64,000 nt of DNA from Bifidobacterium miconisargentati (GTDB lineage Bacteria > Actinomycetota > Actinomycetes > Actinomycetales > Bifidobacteriaceae): positions 83,745-147,744 of the forward strand of contig NZ_JAHBBJ010000007.1 in NCBI RefSeq assembly GCF_019331675.1, given 5' to 3'. Under the pieces are notes generated by a model. That model was not told where the DNA came from and ran no database searches. It worked only from the letters and a program-made list of their open reading frames with translations. The position numbers were made by a program, and so were the translations under genes. This document shows positions 44,142-54,652 of this stretch, one piece after another. How positions within the stretch are numbered: the stretch's first letter is position 1; each line of letters opens with the position of its first letter.

Positions 44142-44609
44142 ATGGCCAGTTACGAGCAGATCAGAAGGTTCGCCGACGAACATGCCGACCGTGCGCGAAT
44201 CATCGAACATGAGACGGCGATCGTCGATTTGGAATCCGGCGCGAAGGTGTTCGATGTGACCAAAGCGGCGGCCACGTATATCGTCGAGGCCAAGGAGGGC
44301 GTGTTCGCCGTCGTCGCCTCCGCGGCAGGGCATCTGAAGTGGCGGCAGCTCGGACGTGCTCTGGGATTGCACCAGATTCACTTGGCCCCACCTGAGCTGG
44401 TCAAGGAACGCACCGGCTATGACGTCGGCACGGTAGGTCCGCTGCTTCTGGACGGCGTGCGCATGTTCTTCGACCAACGGCTTCTGAAGCACGACTTCGT
44501 CTATTGCGGCACCGAGGACGCGCATCACACGCTGGCCATAGACCCGCGGCTCATCATCGATTCCAATGACATTGCAGGGTATTTCGATAGCGCGGAATTC
44601 CTGAAATGA
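44142..44609 (+). CDS. YbaK/EbsC-type aminoacyl-tRNA editing domain protein
   Basis: A 155-aa protein with the YbaK-like fold: AAATYIVEAKEGVFAVVASA contains the K/E region, GRALGLHQIHLAPPELVKER follows the tRNA-editing helix, and GYDVGTVGPLLLDG carries the G-x-x-x-G-x-x-P-x-x-x motif. Such proteins hydrolyse mischarged Cys- or Ala-tRNAPro. The usual early Lys is placed less clearly, so activity should not be taken as sure. The ATG at 44142 fits best, though no strong ribosome binding site is visible. A tRNA-Pro gene lies about 1.2 kb away. Confidence 0.75.
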   Translation: MASYEQIRRFADEHADRARIIEHETAIVDLESGAKVFDVTKAAATYIVEAKEGVFAVVASAAGHLKWRQLGRALGLHQIHLAPPELVKERTGYDVGTVGPLLLDGVRMFFDQRLLKHDFVYCGTEDAHHTLAIDPRLIIDSNDIAGYFDSAEFLK

Positions 44610-44663
44610 CAGCCGGCGAGATGGGCCCCGGCTTTCATCTGCCGCCTCGCATCCGACTTATGG

Positions 44664-44829
44664 TATGGGCCTTGCACGATGCCCGTAAAGCATCATGCAA
44701 GGCCCATAATCAAAGACTCTATTAAACCAAGATTGACATGAATTCCATAGGACTACCCCTCAGCCGGCTTCGCCGGCAGCTCCCCTGACAAGGGGAGCCA
44801 AGAATGGGGCCATGTCAATCTTGGTTTAA
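44664..44829. repeat. Two long adjacent inverted repeats, second enclosing a REP element
   Basis: Arms at 44664-44682 and 44690-44708 (TATGGGCCTTGCACGATGC and its complement, one G-T wobble) enclose a 7-nt loop. Then TTAAACCAAGATTGACATG (44722-44740) and its perfect complement at 44811-44829 enclose a 70-nt segment containing a REP-like hairpin (44756-44800). The gap separates two convergent genes, so they may act as bidirectional terminators, though there are no T-tracts. Confidence 0.7.
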
Positions 44830-44894
44830 CAGTGCCTGCTCAAAAGCCGCTGCAACAGCTGCAAAAAGCCGCGCGTGTCACCGCGTCGCAGGCG

Positions 44895-47030
44895 TCACTT
44901 CTTCTTGTTCTGCTTCTTTTCGCGGATGTTCACCGAAATCTGGATCGGCGTGCCTTCGAAGCCGAACTCCTCGCGGAGGGAACGCTCGATGTAGCGACGG
45001 TAGCCGTGCTCGAGGAAGCCGGTGGCGAAGATCACGAAGCGCGGCGGGCGCGTGGACGCCTGCGTGGCGAACAGGATGCGCGGCTGCTTGCCACCGCGCA
45101 GCGGGTGCGGGTGGGCGGCCTGGATCTTGCCGAGGAAGGCGTTGAGCTTGCCGGTGGGGATGCGCTGGTCCCAGGATTCCAGGGCGGAACGCATCGCGTT
45201 GGCCAGACGGTTCGTGTGCCAGCCGGTCTTGGCGGACAGATTCACGCGCTGCGCCCAGGTCACGCGATCGAATTCGGTGATCCACAGGCGCTCCAGGCGC
45301 TGCTTGTCGAACTCGTCCATGGCATCCCACTTGTTGAACACCAGCACGATCGCGCGGCCGGCGTCCACGGCGGTGGACATCACCTTCAGGTCCTGGTCGG
45401 AGATTGGCTGCGAGGCATCGAACAGGATCAGGGCCAGCTCGGAACGCTCGATGGCGGCCTGGGTGCGCAGGGAGGAATAGTATTCCGCGCCGGTGAGCTT
45501 GTGCTGGCGGCGCTTGATGCCGGCCGTGTCGATGAACAGCCAGTCCTCGCCGTCGATGTCGATCACTTCATCGACCGGGTCGCGCGTGGTACCGGCCAGA
45601 TCGTTGACCACGGAACGCTCCTCGCGCGCCAGCTGGTTGAGCAGGGAGGACTTGCCCACGTTCGGACGGCCCACCAACGCCACGCGGCGAAGACCGGAGG
45701 GCGTGAGGAACCCGGAGGTCTTCTCCGCTTTCTTGAGCTTGTCCAGCGCGACGTCGAGCAGGTCTCCCACTCCCCTGCCGTGCATGGCGGAAACCGGGTA
45801 CGGCTCACCCAGACCGAGCTTCCAGAACTCAGCGGCCATGTATTCGCTGGCCTGGTCGTCGATCTTGTTCACGGCCAGGGTGACGGGCTTGCCGGAGGCG
45901 CGCAGCATCTTCACGATGCGCTCGTCCGTGTCGGTCATGCCCACCTGTCCGTCCACCACGAACACCACAGCGTCGGACAGCTGCACGGCGACCTGCGCCT
46001 GAGAGGCGATGGCCGAGTCGATGCCTTCCACGTCGGCCTCCCAGCCGCCCGTGTCCACCAACTTGAAGTCGGTGCCGGCCCATTCGGCGTCGTAGCTCAC
46101 GCGGTCGCGCGTCACGCCGGGCGTATCCTCCACCACGGCGGCGCGACGGCCGAGAATACGGTTCACCAGCGAGGACTTGCCCACGTTCGGACGGCCCACC
46201 ACGGCGAGCACGCCCACCGGCTTGGGGCCGGCCTTGCGTGCGCCGACCTCGAAGGCGCGGCCGGAGATCAGATCCTCGTCCGCCTCGTCCAGGTCGTAGC
46301 CCTCCAGGTTGGCGGCGTACTGCTCGTACTCCTGGTTCTCGATGGCGTCCTCGACCAGACCGATGAGGATGTCCAGCGTATGGGCGAAGTCCATGTCCGA
46401 ATTGTCGATGGTGGTCACACCGTCGGCGGCGGTCTGGAAATTGGTCACCCTGGAATCAGCCTTGTCGCGGGCGGCCACGTCTTCGGCACCCACGCCCTTG
46501 GCGGCTTGGCCGGCGCGACGGGCCTGACGGACCTCCTCGCGGGCGGTCAGCAGCACACGCACCTCGGCGTCCGGGGCAACCACGGTGGTGATGTCGCGGC
46601 CTTCGGCCACGACGCCCAGTCCCTCGGAGAAGGAGTCGGCCGAGGCTTCACGGGCGATGTACGCGCGCTGGGCGGCGATGAGCACGTTGCGCACGGGAAT
46701 GACGTTCGAGACCTTGGAGACGTGGGTGGAGACCTCGGAGGAGCGGATGGCCTCGGAGATGTCCTCATCGTCGGCGAAGACGCGCGGATCGTCCGGGTTC
46801 ACGGAGATGTCGAAGTGACCGCCGGTGAAGAATTCGCCGACAGCCTCGGTCACCACGCGCTCGTCCACCTGTTCGGCGTCCAGGTCGATGCCCTGCTTGA
46901 GACACCACCACGCGCAGGCGCGGTACATGGCGCCGGTGTCTAGGTAGGCGTATCCGAAGTACTTGGCCAGCGCCTTGGACGTGGACGACTTGCCCACGCC
47001 GGCGGGACCGTCGATGGCAACGCGGATCAC
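44895..47030 (-). CDS. cmk-der: Bifunctional cytidylate kinase / ribosome-assembly GTPase Der
   Basis: A 711-aa fusion. Residues about 1-225 are (d)CMP kinase with the P-loop [28 protein letters not shown] and the [18 protein letters not shown] segment. Residues about 265-711 are Der with two GTPase domains: [31 protein letters not shown] and NKIDD in the first, and [31 protein letters not shown] and NKWD in the second. A C-terminal KH-like domain follows and the tail is Lys-rich. The start overlaps the rluB stop by 4 nt. The fusion is an actinobacterial feature. Confidence 0.95.
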   Translation of the reverse strand: MIRVAIDGPAGVGKSSTSKALAKYFGYAYLDTGAMYRACAWWCLKQGIDLDAEQVDERVVTEAVGEFFTGGHFDISVNPDDPRVFADDEDISEAIRSSEVSTHVSKVSNVIPVRNVLIAAQRAYIAREASADSFSEGLGVVAEGRDITTVVAPDAEVRVLLTAREEVRQARRAGQAAKGVGAEDVAARDKADSRVTNFQTAADGVTTIDNSDMDFAHTLDILIGLVEDAIENQEYEQYAANLEGYDLDEADEDLISGRAFEVGARKAGPKPVGVLAVVGRPNVGKSSLVNRILGRRAAVVEDTPGVTRDRVSYDAEWAGTDFKLVDTGGWEADVEGIDSAIASQAQVAVQLSDAVVFVVDGQVGMTDTDERIVKMLRASGKPVTLAVNKIDDQASEYMAAEFWKLGLGEPYPVSAMHGRGVGDLLDVALDKLKKAEKTSGFLTPSGLRRVALVGRPNVGKSSLLNQLAREERSVVNDLAGTTRDPVDEVIDIDGEDWLFIDTAGIKRRQHKLTGAEYYSSLRTQAAIERSELALILFDASQPISDQDLKVMSTAVDAGRAIVLVFNKWDAMDEFDKQRLERLWITEFDRVTWAQRVNLSAKTGWHTNRLANAMRSALESWDQRIPTGKLNAFLGKIQAAHPHPLRGGKQPRILFATQASTRPPRFVIFATGFLEHGYRRYIERSLREEFGFEGTPIQISVNIREKKQNKKK

Positions 47031-47797
47031 AGGCCGACCTCCTTGGACAGCGAACGGATTTCAGTCTGGGACAGCACGCGGTAGGAGCCGGGCTTGAGGT
47101 CGCCGAGCTTGATCGGACCGATCTGCGTACGGACCAGACGCTTGACCGGGAAGCCGATCGAGCCGAAGATGCGGCGCACGATGCGGTTCTTACCGGAGTG
47201 CAGCACCACTTTGACAATAGTGGCGTCACGGGAGGAGTCGATGATGGCGCAGTGGTCGAGCTTGATCCAGCCGTCGTCCAGCTGCACGCCGGTGGTCACG
47301 AGCCTGCGGCACACGGTGCCGGAGATCTTGCCTTCCAGCGTGGCCACATAGGTCTTCTCGACCTCGTACTTGGGGTGCATGACGTGCTGGCTGAGTTCGC
47401 CGTCGTTCGTCATGAGGATGAGGCCCTCGGAATCGTAATCCAGGCGGCCCATGTGGAAGATGCGCTCGTACTTGTCCCCCACGATGTCGCGCAGGGTGTA
47501 GCGGCCCTTCGGATCCTCCATGGCGGAGAGCACCTTCTTGGGCTTGTTCAGCGCCAGCGTGACGTGGTTCGGGTTGATACGGACGCGGGAGCCGTCCACG
47601 CGGACCTGCTGCTTGTGCGGGTCGACGCGCGTGCCGAGCTCGGTGACCAGTTCGCCGTCCACCTCGACGCGGCCTTCGGTGATCATGATCTCGCACTTGC
47701 GGCGCGAACCGAAGCCCGCCTGGGCGAGCAGCTTCTGGAGTCGAATGGAATTGGAATCGTCTTGTGCGCTTCTGGCGCGGGAATATGCGTTTGGCAT
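47027..47797 (-). CDS. rluB: Ribosomal large subunit pseudouridine synthase B-type
   Basis: A 256-aa protein with an N-terminal S4 RNA-binding domain ([20 protein letters not shown], about residues 20-60) and an RsuA/RluB-type synthase domain whose catalytic Asp lies in [25 protein letters not shown]-like [19 protein letters not shown] follows. GGGAGAACG precedes the ATG at 47797. Its stop overlaps the cmk-der start by 4 nt, so the two genes are co-translated. It probably modifies 23S rRNA. Confidence 0.93.
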   Translation of the reverse strand: MPNAYSRARSAQDDSNSIRLQKLLAQAGFGSRRKCEIMITEGRVEVDGELVTELGTRVDPHKQQVRVDGSRVRINPNHVTLALNKPKKVLSAMEDPKGRYTLRDIVGDKYERIFHMGRLDYDSEGLILMTNDGELSQHVMHPKYEVEKTYVATLEGKISGTVCRRLVTTGVQLDDGWIKLDHCAIIDSSRDATIVKVVLHSGKNRIVRRIFGSIGFPVKRLVRTQIGPIKLGDLKPGSYRVLSQTEIRSLSKEVGL

Positions 47798-48001
47798 CGT
47801 TCTCCCAACGTGGCCGGGCGGCGGGTTCCGTACGTTTGTCGTTTGAGGGTACGGGCGGCCGTCAATGTACATAAATTACGAGCTGGTGGACTGGATTTCC
47901 AGCCAATTCCAACCTATCCATAATACCGAGTGCCACGGACTGCTGCTAGACTGTCCGGTTGGGCGGGTTCGCCCGTCTTCCAAGAAATTGATGAAAAGGA
48001 A

Positions 48002-48955
48002 ATGAAAATCATGGAAGAAACCAAGCAACAGCCGCTGGGCCTTCGCGTGTGCGCCGAACTGGCCGGCAGCTTCCTGCTGTGCTTCGCCATCTACGCCTTC
48101 TCCACCTGGGGTTCGGCCGTGTATGGCGTCAATGTGGTCTTCTCCGCGCTGGCCACCGCCCTGGCCTACGGCGTGGTCACCGCCATCTTCTCTCGTGTTT
48201 CCGGCGGTCAGCTCAACCCGGCCGTGACCGTGGCCGCGGTGCTCGCCTCTAAGACCAAGCTGGTGGACGGCGTGCTGTACGTGCTGGCCCAGGTGATCGG
48301 CGCAGTCGCCGCCGGCTTCGCGGTGGTCAAGTTGCTGCCCACCTCCGAGCAGGTGACGGCCAAGGTGTGGCTCACCCCAGCTGTGAACGGTTTCGAGCAG
48401 GGCTCCGTGTCCTACTCGCTGCTTACGCAGTACGGCATCACGTTCTCCATCACGCTGGCCATCGTGGTCGAGGTCATCGGCTCGCTCATCGTGGTGGCCG
48501 CCGCCATGTCCTCGCTCGGCGAGCACGGCGAGGCTTCCGACCGTTACGTGCTGACGATGGCCGCCGCCTACGGTCTGGCCGCCGCCTTCAGCTACCCGGT
48601 GACCGGCGTTGGCCTCAACCCGGCCCGTTCCACCGGCATCGCGCTGGCCACGATGAATCAGGGCCTGACGCAGAACCCGGTCCAACAGCTGTGGGTGTTC
48701 TGGATCAGCCCGGTGCTGGCCGCCGCCGTGGTGGCGCTGGTGATGATCGTCGCCCAGATGGCCACCACGCCGAAGGTGAAGGTCGCCGATCAGGAGTCGC
48801 TGGAAGGCCTCGACGGCGCCGAAGCCACTTCCGAGGGCGATACGGCTGAGACGCTAGCCGAAAATGGTGTTGCCGAACAGGCCGAAGAAGCTGAAATACG
48901 TGATCAGCAGGCCGACGCCCAGGGCGATGCCGATGAAGGAATCGAACGCCACTGA
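48002..48955 (+). CDS. MIP family aquaporin/channel with acidic C-terminal tail
   Basis: A 317-aa channel from the ATG at 48002 (AAAAGGAA upstream; 48011 is an alternative). Six helices carry the two NPA boxes: SGGQLNPAVTVA and GVGLNPARSTG. The arginine after the second NPA (NPAR) is the selectivity-filter Arg. A roughly 60-residue Glu/Ala/Asp-rich tail (EGDTAETLAENGVAEQAEEA) follows the last helix. Its last 102 bp overlap antisense with the C-terminus of the DUF3017 gene. Substrate may be water or another small solute. Confidence 0.88.
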   Translation: MKIMEETKQQPLGLRVCAELAGSFLLCFAIYAFSTWGSAVYGVNVVFSALATALAYGVVTAIFSRVSGGQLNPAVTVAAVLASKTKLVDGVLYVLAQVIGAVAAGFAVVKLLPTSEQVTAKVWLTPAVNGFEQGSVSYSLLTQYGITFSITLAIVVEVIGSLIVVAAAMSSLGEHGEASDRYVLTMAAAYGLAAAFSYPVTGVGLNPARSTGIALATMNQGLTQNPVQQLWVFWISPVLAAAVVALVMIVAQMATTPKVKVADQESLEGLDGAEATSEGDTAETLAENGVAEQAEEAEIRDQQADAQGDADEGIERH

Positions 48956-49156
48956 GCGCACCTTCCAAGGGCTTTTGTCCCGCATGATCAGGCGGATGAG
49001 CCCGGTAACGATGGCCGTCACGGAAAGCACAACCGTGGCGGCCATCGTGTATCCGAGGAGCGCCAGCAGCACGGCGGCAACGACGACGCCGAATACGATC
49101 CATTCGAACCATGGTTTGCCCTCGTGGGCTTCGGATACGTACGGATGGTTGTGCAT
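48854..49156 (-). CDS. DUF3017 domain membrane protein
   Basis: A 100-aa protein with three helices and the DUF3017-like segment LIRLIMRDKSPWKVRSVAFD between helices 2 and 3. GGAAGTCGCC precedes the ATG. In streptomycetes a DUF3017-type gene lies next to purH, and here purH is the next gene upstream on the same strand, which supports the call. Its 3' end overlaps the convergent aquaporin gene by 102 bp. Confidence 0.75.
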   Translation of the reverse strand: MHNHPYVSEAHEGKPWFEWIVFGVVVAAVLLALLGYTMAATVVLSVTAIVTGLIRLIMRDKSPWKVRSVAFDSFIGIALGVGLLITYFSFFGLFGNTIFG

Positions 49157-49206
49157 GGCGACTTCCTTGTGAACACGAAATCAACGATTACGGATAAACA
49201 TAAAAC

Positions 49207-49328
49207 TTGGCTCCCCTCTCTACAAGGAGCTGCCTGCGAAGCCGGCCAAAGGAAGCTCATCACCACGGTCGGGTTGCTCCCCTCAGCCTCACTCCGTTCG
49301 ACAGCTCCCCTCAAGGAGGGGAGCCAAC
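49207..49328. repeat. Pair of REP-like elements in opposite orientation
   Basis: 49207-49256 is an inverted copy (GCTCCCCTCTCTACAAGGAG, then GAAGCCGGCC) and 49275-49328 a forward copy (CTCCCCTCAGCCTCACTCCG, then AGCTCCCCTCAAGGAGGGGAG). Together they form a long hairpin-prone region between DUF3017 and purH. Similar single copies lie at 24245, 32338, 44756 and 59712. Confidence 0.7.
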
Positions 49329-49365
49329 ATAGGACTATTCTCAGCGCAATGCCAAGACGCGCCGA

Positions 49366-51003
49366 TCAGTGGAAGAAGTGGCGGGTACCGGTCAGGTACA
49401 TGGTCACGCCGGCCTGCTTCGCGGCCTCGATGACCTCCTCGTCGCGGATGGAGCCGCCGGGCTGCACGATGGCCTTCACGCCGGCGTCGATGAGCACCTG
49501 GGCGCCATCGGCGAACGGGAAGAACGCATCGGAGGCGGCCACGGAACCGGTGGCGCGGTCGGCGCCGTCGGCCAGCGTGTTGGCACGCTCGACGGCCAGA
49601 TGGCAGGAATCCACACGGTTGACCTGGCCCATGCCGATGCCCACGGTGGCCTGATCGTGGGCCAGCAGGATGGCGTTGGACTTCACGCAACGAATCGCAC
49701 GCCACGCGAACACGAGATCCTTGAGGGTCTCGGCGTCGGCGGGCTCGCCGGCCACCAGCTTCCAGGAGTCCGGATCGTCGCCCACGGCGTTGATCAGATC
49801 GGTGTCCTGCACGAGCAGGCCGCCATCGATCTGGCGGATGGCCTCATGGCCCTTCGGCGGCTCGGCCACCTTGAGGATGCGCAGGTTCTTCTTCTTGGCC
49901 TGCAACAGCTCCAGCGCGGCGGGCTCGTAGTCGGGGGCCACGATGACCTCGGTGAAGATCGGGCGCACGCTTTCGGCCATCTCCAGCGTCACCGTGGAGT
50001 TGCAGGCGATCACGCCGCCGTATGCGCTCATCGGATCGCAGGCGTGGGCCTTCTTGTGGGCCTCGGCCGCGGTGGCGCCGATGGCGAGGCCGCACGGGTT
50101 GTTGTGCTTGACCACGGCCACGGCGATGGCGGGGGCCATGTCCCACACGGTGCGCCAGGCGGCGTCGGCGTCCACGTAGTTGTTGTAGCTCATCGGCTTG
50201 CCGCCGAGCTGCTCGGCGTGGGCGAAGCCGGTCTGGTTGAGCGGGTCGACGTACAGGGCGGCCTGCTGGTGGGAGTTCTCGCCGTAACGCAGGGTGTGCG
50301 CGCGATCCCAGGTACGGGTGAACTGAGCCGGGAACTTGGCGGAATCCACTTCAGTGCCCTGATCGTCACGGTCGATCTCGCTGGACTCGAGCGATGCGGG
50401 CTTGGGCCAGTGCTTGGCGGTCCACTCGTTGATGGTGGCGTCGTAGGCCGCAGTGTGGGCGAAGGCCTTGGCGGCGAGCCATTCACGCTCCTCCAGGGAG
50501 AAGCCGGTGCCGTCGGCCACGCGGGAGGCCACGAGGGCGTAGTCGTTCGGGTCGGTGACGATGGCCACGGTGGCGTGGTTCTTGGCCGCGCCGCGCACCA
50601 TGGAGGGGCCGCCGATGTCGATCTTCTCGATGACGTCCGCCTCGGACGCGCCCGAGCGTACGGTGTCGGCGAAGGGGTACAGGTTGACGACCACCAGGTC
50701 GAACGGCTTGATGCCGAATTCCTCAAGCTGCTTGGCGTGCTCGGGGTTGGTCATGTCCGCCAGGATGCCGGCGTGGATGTACGGGTGCAGGGTCTTCACG
50801 CGGCCGTCAAGGCACTCCGGGAAACCGGTGACGTCCGAGACCTCGGTGACCTTGACGCCCAGCTCGGCGAGCTTCTTGGCGGTGGAGCCGGTGGAGACCA
50901 CTTCGGTGCCGGCCTTCACGAACGCTTCGGCCAGAACCTCGATGCCTTCCTTATGAAAGACGGAAACCAGTGCTCGACGTATCGGCCGGTTCGTGTTTGT
51001 CAT
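49366..51003 (-). CDS. purH: Bifunctional AICAR transformylase / IMP cyclohydrolase
   Basis: A 545-aa enzyme for the last two steps of IMP synthesis. The N-terminal MGS-like IMP cyclohydrolase domain has [28 protein letters not shown] and [10 protein letters not shown]. The transformylase part has [21 protein letters not shown] and, near the end, the substrate-binding [15 protein letters not shown] and [19 protein letters not shown] precedes the ATG. The upstream DUF6350 gene ends 53 nt inside the start of purH, so the two are translationally linked. Confidence 0.97.
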   Translation of the reverse strand: MTNTNRPIRRALVSVFHKEGIEVLAEAFVKAGTEVVSTGSTAKKLAELGVKVTEVSDVTGFPECLDGRVKTLHPYIHAGILADMTNPEHAKQLEEFGIKPFDLVVVNLYPFADTVRSGASEADVIEKIDIGGPSMVRGAAKNHATVAIVTDPNDYALVASRVADGTGFSLEEREWLAAKAFAHTAAYDATINEWTAKHWPKPASLESSEIDRDDQGTEVDSAKFPAQFTRTWDRAHTLRYGENSHQQAALYVDPLNQTGFAHAEQLGGKPMSYNNYVDADAAWRTVWDMAPAIAVAVVKHNNPCGLAIGATAAEAHKKAHACDPMSAYGGVIACNSTVTLEMAESVRPIFTEVIVAPDYEPAALELLQAKKKNLRILKVAEPPKGHEAIRQIDGGLLVQDTDLINAVGDDPDSWKLVAGEPADAETLKDLVFAWRAIRCVKSNAILLAHDQATVGIGMGQVNRVDSCHLAVERANTLADGADRATGSVAASDAFFPFADGAQVLIDAGVKAIVQPGGSIRDEEVIEAAKQAGVTMYLTGTRHFFH

Positions 51004-52429
51004 CCTGTTCCTCCTTGGTTGTGGATTGGGATTTCGATGGTTTCGGTTGGGATTGTACGTATACGGATTGCCGCGGCTTCCTGGGCGCCCCGTCCCGCTT
51101 CGCCCGCTTCCGCTGCCCGTCCGCTCCGGGTTTCGCGGCCGTATCCCCGTCTCCGGCGGAACCGTTGGCGGGTGCGGCGCCCGAGGTGCGGGAGGGATGC
51201 AGACGTTCAGCTATCCAGCCTACAGAAAAAACGAGTGCGGTGCCAATCAGCGCGACGAGCCATGCCGTGGCGAGCCCCAGTGCGGTGGGATGGCCCACGG
51301 CGCGGGTGGAGGCCATGACGCTCACGCCCACATGGGCGAGCCTGTGCTGGCCGAGCGACCCGTTGGACAGCGCGAACAACACCGTGGAGCCGAGGGAGAC
51401 CAGTCCCGCGCTCAGGCAGAACGCGCCGGCCGGGTACGCAAGATCAAACACCATGGCCCGGCGATCGGAGTCACTGCGCACGCTGATGGGACGATATCGG
51501 AATCCGGCGGGCAGGAAGAGGGCCAACAGACCCACGAGCGTGGCCACGGCGAACGGCGTATTGAGCGCTATCGTGCGCCACAGTTCGCTGGAGACCGCTT
51601 CGGGCAGGATGCCGAACGCGGGTACCGCCGGCAGGTCCTTGGACTGGCCGACCCACAACGTGAAGCTGGCCACGTCGCCGATGACGAATCCGGAGCCGAA
51701 CAGCCAGGAGACGGCCCATAGCATGAGGTTGGGCAGCCAGATGATCATGGCCAGTGTGGTGAGGATGCGCGATCCGGTTTCCATGCCGGACATCTCGAAC
51801 ACGGAGACCACGGCCGTATGGTTGCGTACGGTCCAGACGATGACGGTGATCAGTCCGATGAGCAGATACAGTCCCAGGATGATGGCCGCTACGGCGACGC
51901 CGGTCTTGAGGCAGTGCCGGACCTTGGCGGAGGACTGTTTGCGGATCCAGACCATCAGGTCCTTGAGCTTGTCCGAACCGGGCACCGCCGCGCAGAGGAA
52001 TCCGAGCAGGAACACCGTGCCTGCCTTGAGCAGCGTGATCCATTGGTCGTCCACCAGACTCAGATGCACGGACTGGCGGAACCACTCGTTGAGGGCAAGC
52101 CATACGAGCAGCCCCGTCACGAGGGCGTGCGGGCCCGTGGCCTTGAGCCGCGCGACCAATGTGGCGATGAGCCAGATGAGCAATACAGTCAGCAGCAGCG
52201 GGGTGATGGTCAATGTGACGGAATCGGTGGCGAATCCCGAACCCTCGCTCAGCAGCACCACGGCTTTGGTGAGTCCGGTGGTGCCTGTGGTCAGGTTTTC
52301 GCCGCCCTCCTCCATGGAGATGACGAGCAGCATCAGGGCCACGTAGCAGCCCAGTGCGATGGCATAGATGGCCATGGATGCGAGGGCCGCAAGGGCTCCC
52401 CGCACCCATTGGCGAATCACTGCTTTCAT
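50951..52429 (-). CDS. DUF6350 family polytopic membrane protein
   Basis: A 492-aa protein with about ten helices and a basic, low-complexity C-terminus ([20 protein letters not shown], then [19 protein letters not shown]). DUF6350 proteins are related to the cell-division protein PerM of mycobacteria and lie next to purine genes and sucCD in many actinobacteria. It starts just after sucD; either a GTG at 52447 directly after the sucD stop or the ATG at 52429 could be used, and neither has a strong ribosome binding site. Its end overlaps purH by 53 nt. Confidence 0.75.
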   Translation of the reverse strand: MKAVIRQWVRGALAALASMAIYAIALGCYVALMLLVISMEEGGENLTTGTTGLTKAVVLLSEGSGFATDSVTLTITPLLLTVLLIWLIATLVARLKATGPHALVTGLLVWLALNEWFRQSVHLSLVDDQWITLLKAGTVFLLGFLCAAVPGSDKLKDLMVWIRKQSSAKVRHCLKTGVAVAAIILGLYLLIGLITVIVWTVRNHTAVVSVFEMSGMETGSRILTTLAMIIWLPNLMLWAVSWLFGSGFVIGDVASFTLWVGQSKDLPAVPAFGILPEAVSSELWRTIALNTPFAVATLVGLLALFLPAGFRYRPISVRSDSDRRAMVFDLAYPAGAFCLSAGLVSLGSTVLFALSNGSLGQHRLAHVGVSVMASTRAVGHPTALGLATAWLVALIGTALVFSVGWIAERLHPSRTSGAAPANGSAGDGDTAAKPGADGQRKRAKRDGAPRKPRQSVYVQSQPKPSKSQSTTKEEQDDKHEPADTSSTGFRLS

Positions 52430-52447
52430 GTGTTCGGCGGGCCGCAC

Positions 52448-53359
52448 TTAGTCGATGTTGGCCTTGGCGAGCACGTCGCGCATGATCTGGGCAGCCTGGC
52501 CCGGGGTGCGGCCGACGGGGATGCCGGCGGCCTCCAGCGCGTTCTTCTTGTCCTGGGCGGTGCCCTTGCCGCCGGAGACGATGGCGCCGGCATGGCCCAT
52601 CTGCTTGCCTTCGGGGGCGGTGAAGCCGGCGATGTACGCCACGACCGGCTTGGTCATGTGCTCCTTGGCCCATGCGGCGGCTTCCTGCTCGGCGAAGCCG
52701 CCGATCTCGCCGATCATCATGACGGCCTTGGTGTTCGGGTCGGCTTCGAAGGCCTCAAGGGCCTCGAGCAGCGTGGTGCCCACGATCGGGTCGCCGCCGG
52801 CACCCAGGCATGCGGTGAAGCCGATGTCGGAGAGTTCGCCCATGAGCTGGTAGGTCAGCGTGCCGGACTTGGAGACCAGGCCAAGCGGGCCGCGGCCCAC
52901 GATGCCGTCCGGGATGATGCCGAGATTGACGCCGGGGTCGCCCAGCGTGATGAGGCCCGGGCAGTTCGGTCCGATGATGCGCACGCCCTTGCGCAGGGCA
53001 AGCTCCACGAAGTAGGCGGAATCGGCGACCGGGATGCCCTCGGTGATGACCACCACGAGTTCGATGCCGGCCTCGACGGCCTCGACCACGGCGTTCTTGG
53101 CGAAGCGCGGCGGCACGAATACCACGCTGGCCTTGGCGCCGGTGGCCTCGCGGGCTTCGGAGCAGGTGGCGAACACGGGGATGTCCGCTTCCTCGCCGTT
53201 GCGGGCGGCCGGGAAGGTGACGGTGGTGCCCGCCTTGCGCGGGTTCACGCCGCCGACGATGTTGGTGCCGGCCTTGAGCATGCGCGCGGTGTGCGTCATG
53301 CCCTGATGACCGGTCATACCCTGAACGATTACCGGTGCGCCGTCTTCGATGAACAGCAT
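52448..53359 (-). CDS. sucD: Succinyl-CoA ligase alpha subunit
   Basis: A 303-aa CoA-binding subunit. [20 protein letters not shown] is the CoA/phosphate loop, then [34 protein letters not shown] and, in the ligase domain, [17 protein letters not shown], which contains the phosphohistidine. It pairs with SucC, whose stop overlaps its ATG by 1 nt. The enzyme makes ATP from succinyl-CoA or the reverse. Confidence 0.97.
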   Translation of the reverse strand: MLFIEDGAPVIVQGMTGHQGMTHTARMLKAGTNIVGGVNPRKAGTTVTFPAARNGEEADIPVFATCSEAREATGAKASVVFVPPRFAKNAVVEAVEAGIELVVVITEGIPVADSAYFVELALRKGVRIIGPNCPGLITLGDPGVNLGIIPDGIVGRGPLGLVSKSGTLTYQLMGELSDIGFTACLGAGGDPIVGTTLLEALEAFEADPNTKAVMMIGEIGGFAEQEAAAWAKEHMTKPVVAYIAGFTAPEGKQMGHAGAIVSGGKGTAQDKKNALEAAGIPVGRTPGQAAQIMRDVLAKANID

Positions 53360-54561
53360 CAGCGAACCTCCTTGGACTTGGTGGCTTCGGCGGCCAGCTG
53401 GGCGGCCCTCTGTGCGGCGCCCTCCATGGTTTCGGACACATGGATGATCGGGTTGTTGGCTTCGGCCAGAATGTGCAGGCCTTCCGCCGCGGCGTTGCCG
53501 TCGAAGCGGACCACGATGGGCTTGGAGCTGCCAAGCGCCTTGACGGCCTCGAGGATGCCGTTGGCCACCTCCACGCAGGAGGTGATGCCGCCGTAGACGT
53601 TGATGAACACGGATTCGACCTGCGGGTCGGACAGGACGATCTCCAGGCTGCTGGCCATGACGGCCGCGGAGGCGCCACCGCCGATGTCCAGGAAGTTGGC
53701 TGGCTTGATGCCGGTGCCCTGCTCCTCGCCGGCACCGGAGACGGCGTCCAGCGAGCTCATGACCAGGCCCGCGCCGTTGCCGATCACGCCGACCTCGCCG
53801 TGCAGGTGCACGTAGTGCAGGCCGTGCTCGCGTGCCTTCTGCTCGAACGGGTCGGGCACGATGGGATCCACGAAGCGAGTCCAGCCGTCATGGCGGAACG
53901 CGGCGTTGTCGTCAAGGGAGATCTTGGCGTCGAGCGCGCACAGCTGCTTGGTGGATTCGTCGTCCGGGTCCCCGATCTTGGCCAGCGGGTTGATCTCCAC
54001 CAGCGTGGCGTCGTTCTCCTTGAAGCAGCGCCACATCTTGAGCAGGATCTGGGCGGCCTGATCCACGTCCGCATGGTAGAAGCCGATGCTTTCGGCCATC
54101 TTGGTGGCCGCCGCGAGATCGAAGTCGCCGAGCGCCTCGATGTGCAGGCGCTTGACGGATTCCGGATGCTCCTTGGCGATCTCCTCGACCTCGGTGCCGC
54201 CGTTGGCGGTGGCCAGCACATCGAAATCGCGGGAGGTGCGGTCCACGGAGATGGACACGTAGTACTCGTGCAGGATGTTCTTGGCTTCGGCCACGAGCAC
54301 GCCCGAGACCTTGTGTCCGTGGATGGTCATCGGCAAAATGGCCTCGGATTCGAGGATGGCCTCGTCGCGATTGTGGGCGATCTTCACGCCGCCCGCCTGG
54401 CCGCGATGGCCGATCTTCACCTGCGCCTTGATCACGCAGGGGTAGCCGATCTTGTCCGCCGCCTCGGCCACTTCATGGGAGTTCTGTGCGAAGATGGCAC
54501 CCGGGGTGGGGATGTCCTGTTCCTCAAGCAGCTCACGCGCCTGGTATTCGTAAAGGTCCAT
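53359..54561 (-). CDS. sucC: Succinyl-CoA ligase beta subunit
   Basis: A 400-aa ATP-grasp subunit. [19 protein letters not shown] begins the fold, [19 protein letters not shown] is the ATP-binding loop and [11 protein letters not shown] the metal-binding region. [18 protein letters not shown] and [12 protein letters not shown] lie in the ligase domain. GGAAGGATCC precedes the ATG at 54561. sucC and sucD overlap by 1 nt. Bifidobacteria lack a complete oxidative TCA cycle, so its role is probably succinyl-CoA formation for biosynthesis. Confidence 0.97.
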   Translation of the reverse strand: MDLYEYQARELLEEQDIPTPGAIFAQNSHEVAEAADKIGYPCVIKAQVKIGHRGQAGGVKIAHNRDEAILESEAILPMTIHGHKVSGVLVAEAKNILHEYYVSISVDRTSRDFDVLATANGGTEVEEIAKEHPESVKRLHIEALGDFDLAAATKMAESIGFYHADVDQAAQILLKMWRCFKENDATLVEINPLAKIGDPDDESTKQLCALDAKISLDDNAAFRHDGWTRFVDPIVPDPFEQKAREHGLHYVHLHGEVGVIGNGAGLVMSSLDAVSGAGEEQGTGIKPANFLDIGGGASAAVMASSLEIVLSDPQVESVFINVYGGITSCVEVANGILEAVKALGSSKPIVVRFDGNAAAEGLHILAEANNPIIHVSETMEGAAQRAAQLAAEATKSKEVR

Positions 54562-54652
54562 GGATCCTTCCCTGACTAAATAATGGTCCGGCATGTAACT
54601 GTACACAGTACATGCCGGACCATGACAACAAACCGCGTGTTCGTGAGACGGC

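Noticed and set aside
49369..51318. 649-codon frame antisense to purH
   Set aside because: Same reason; purH on the other strand has all catalytic motifs.
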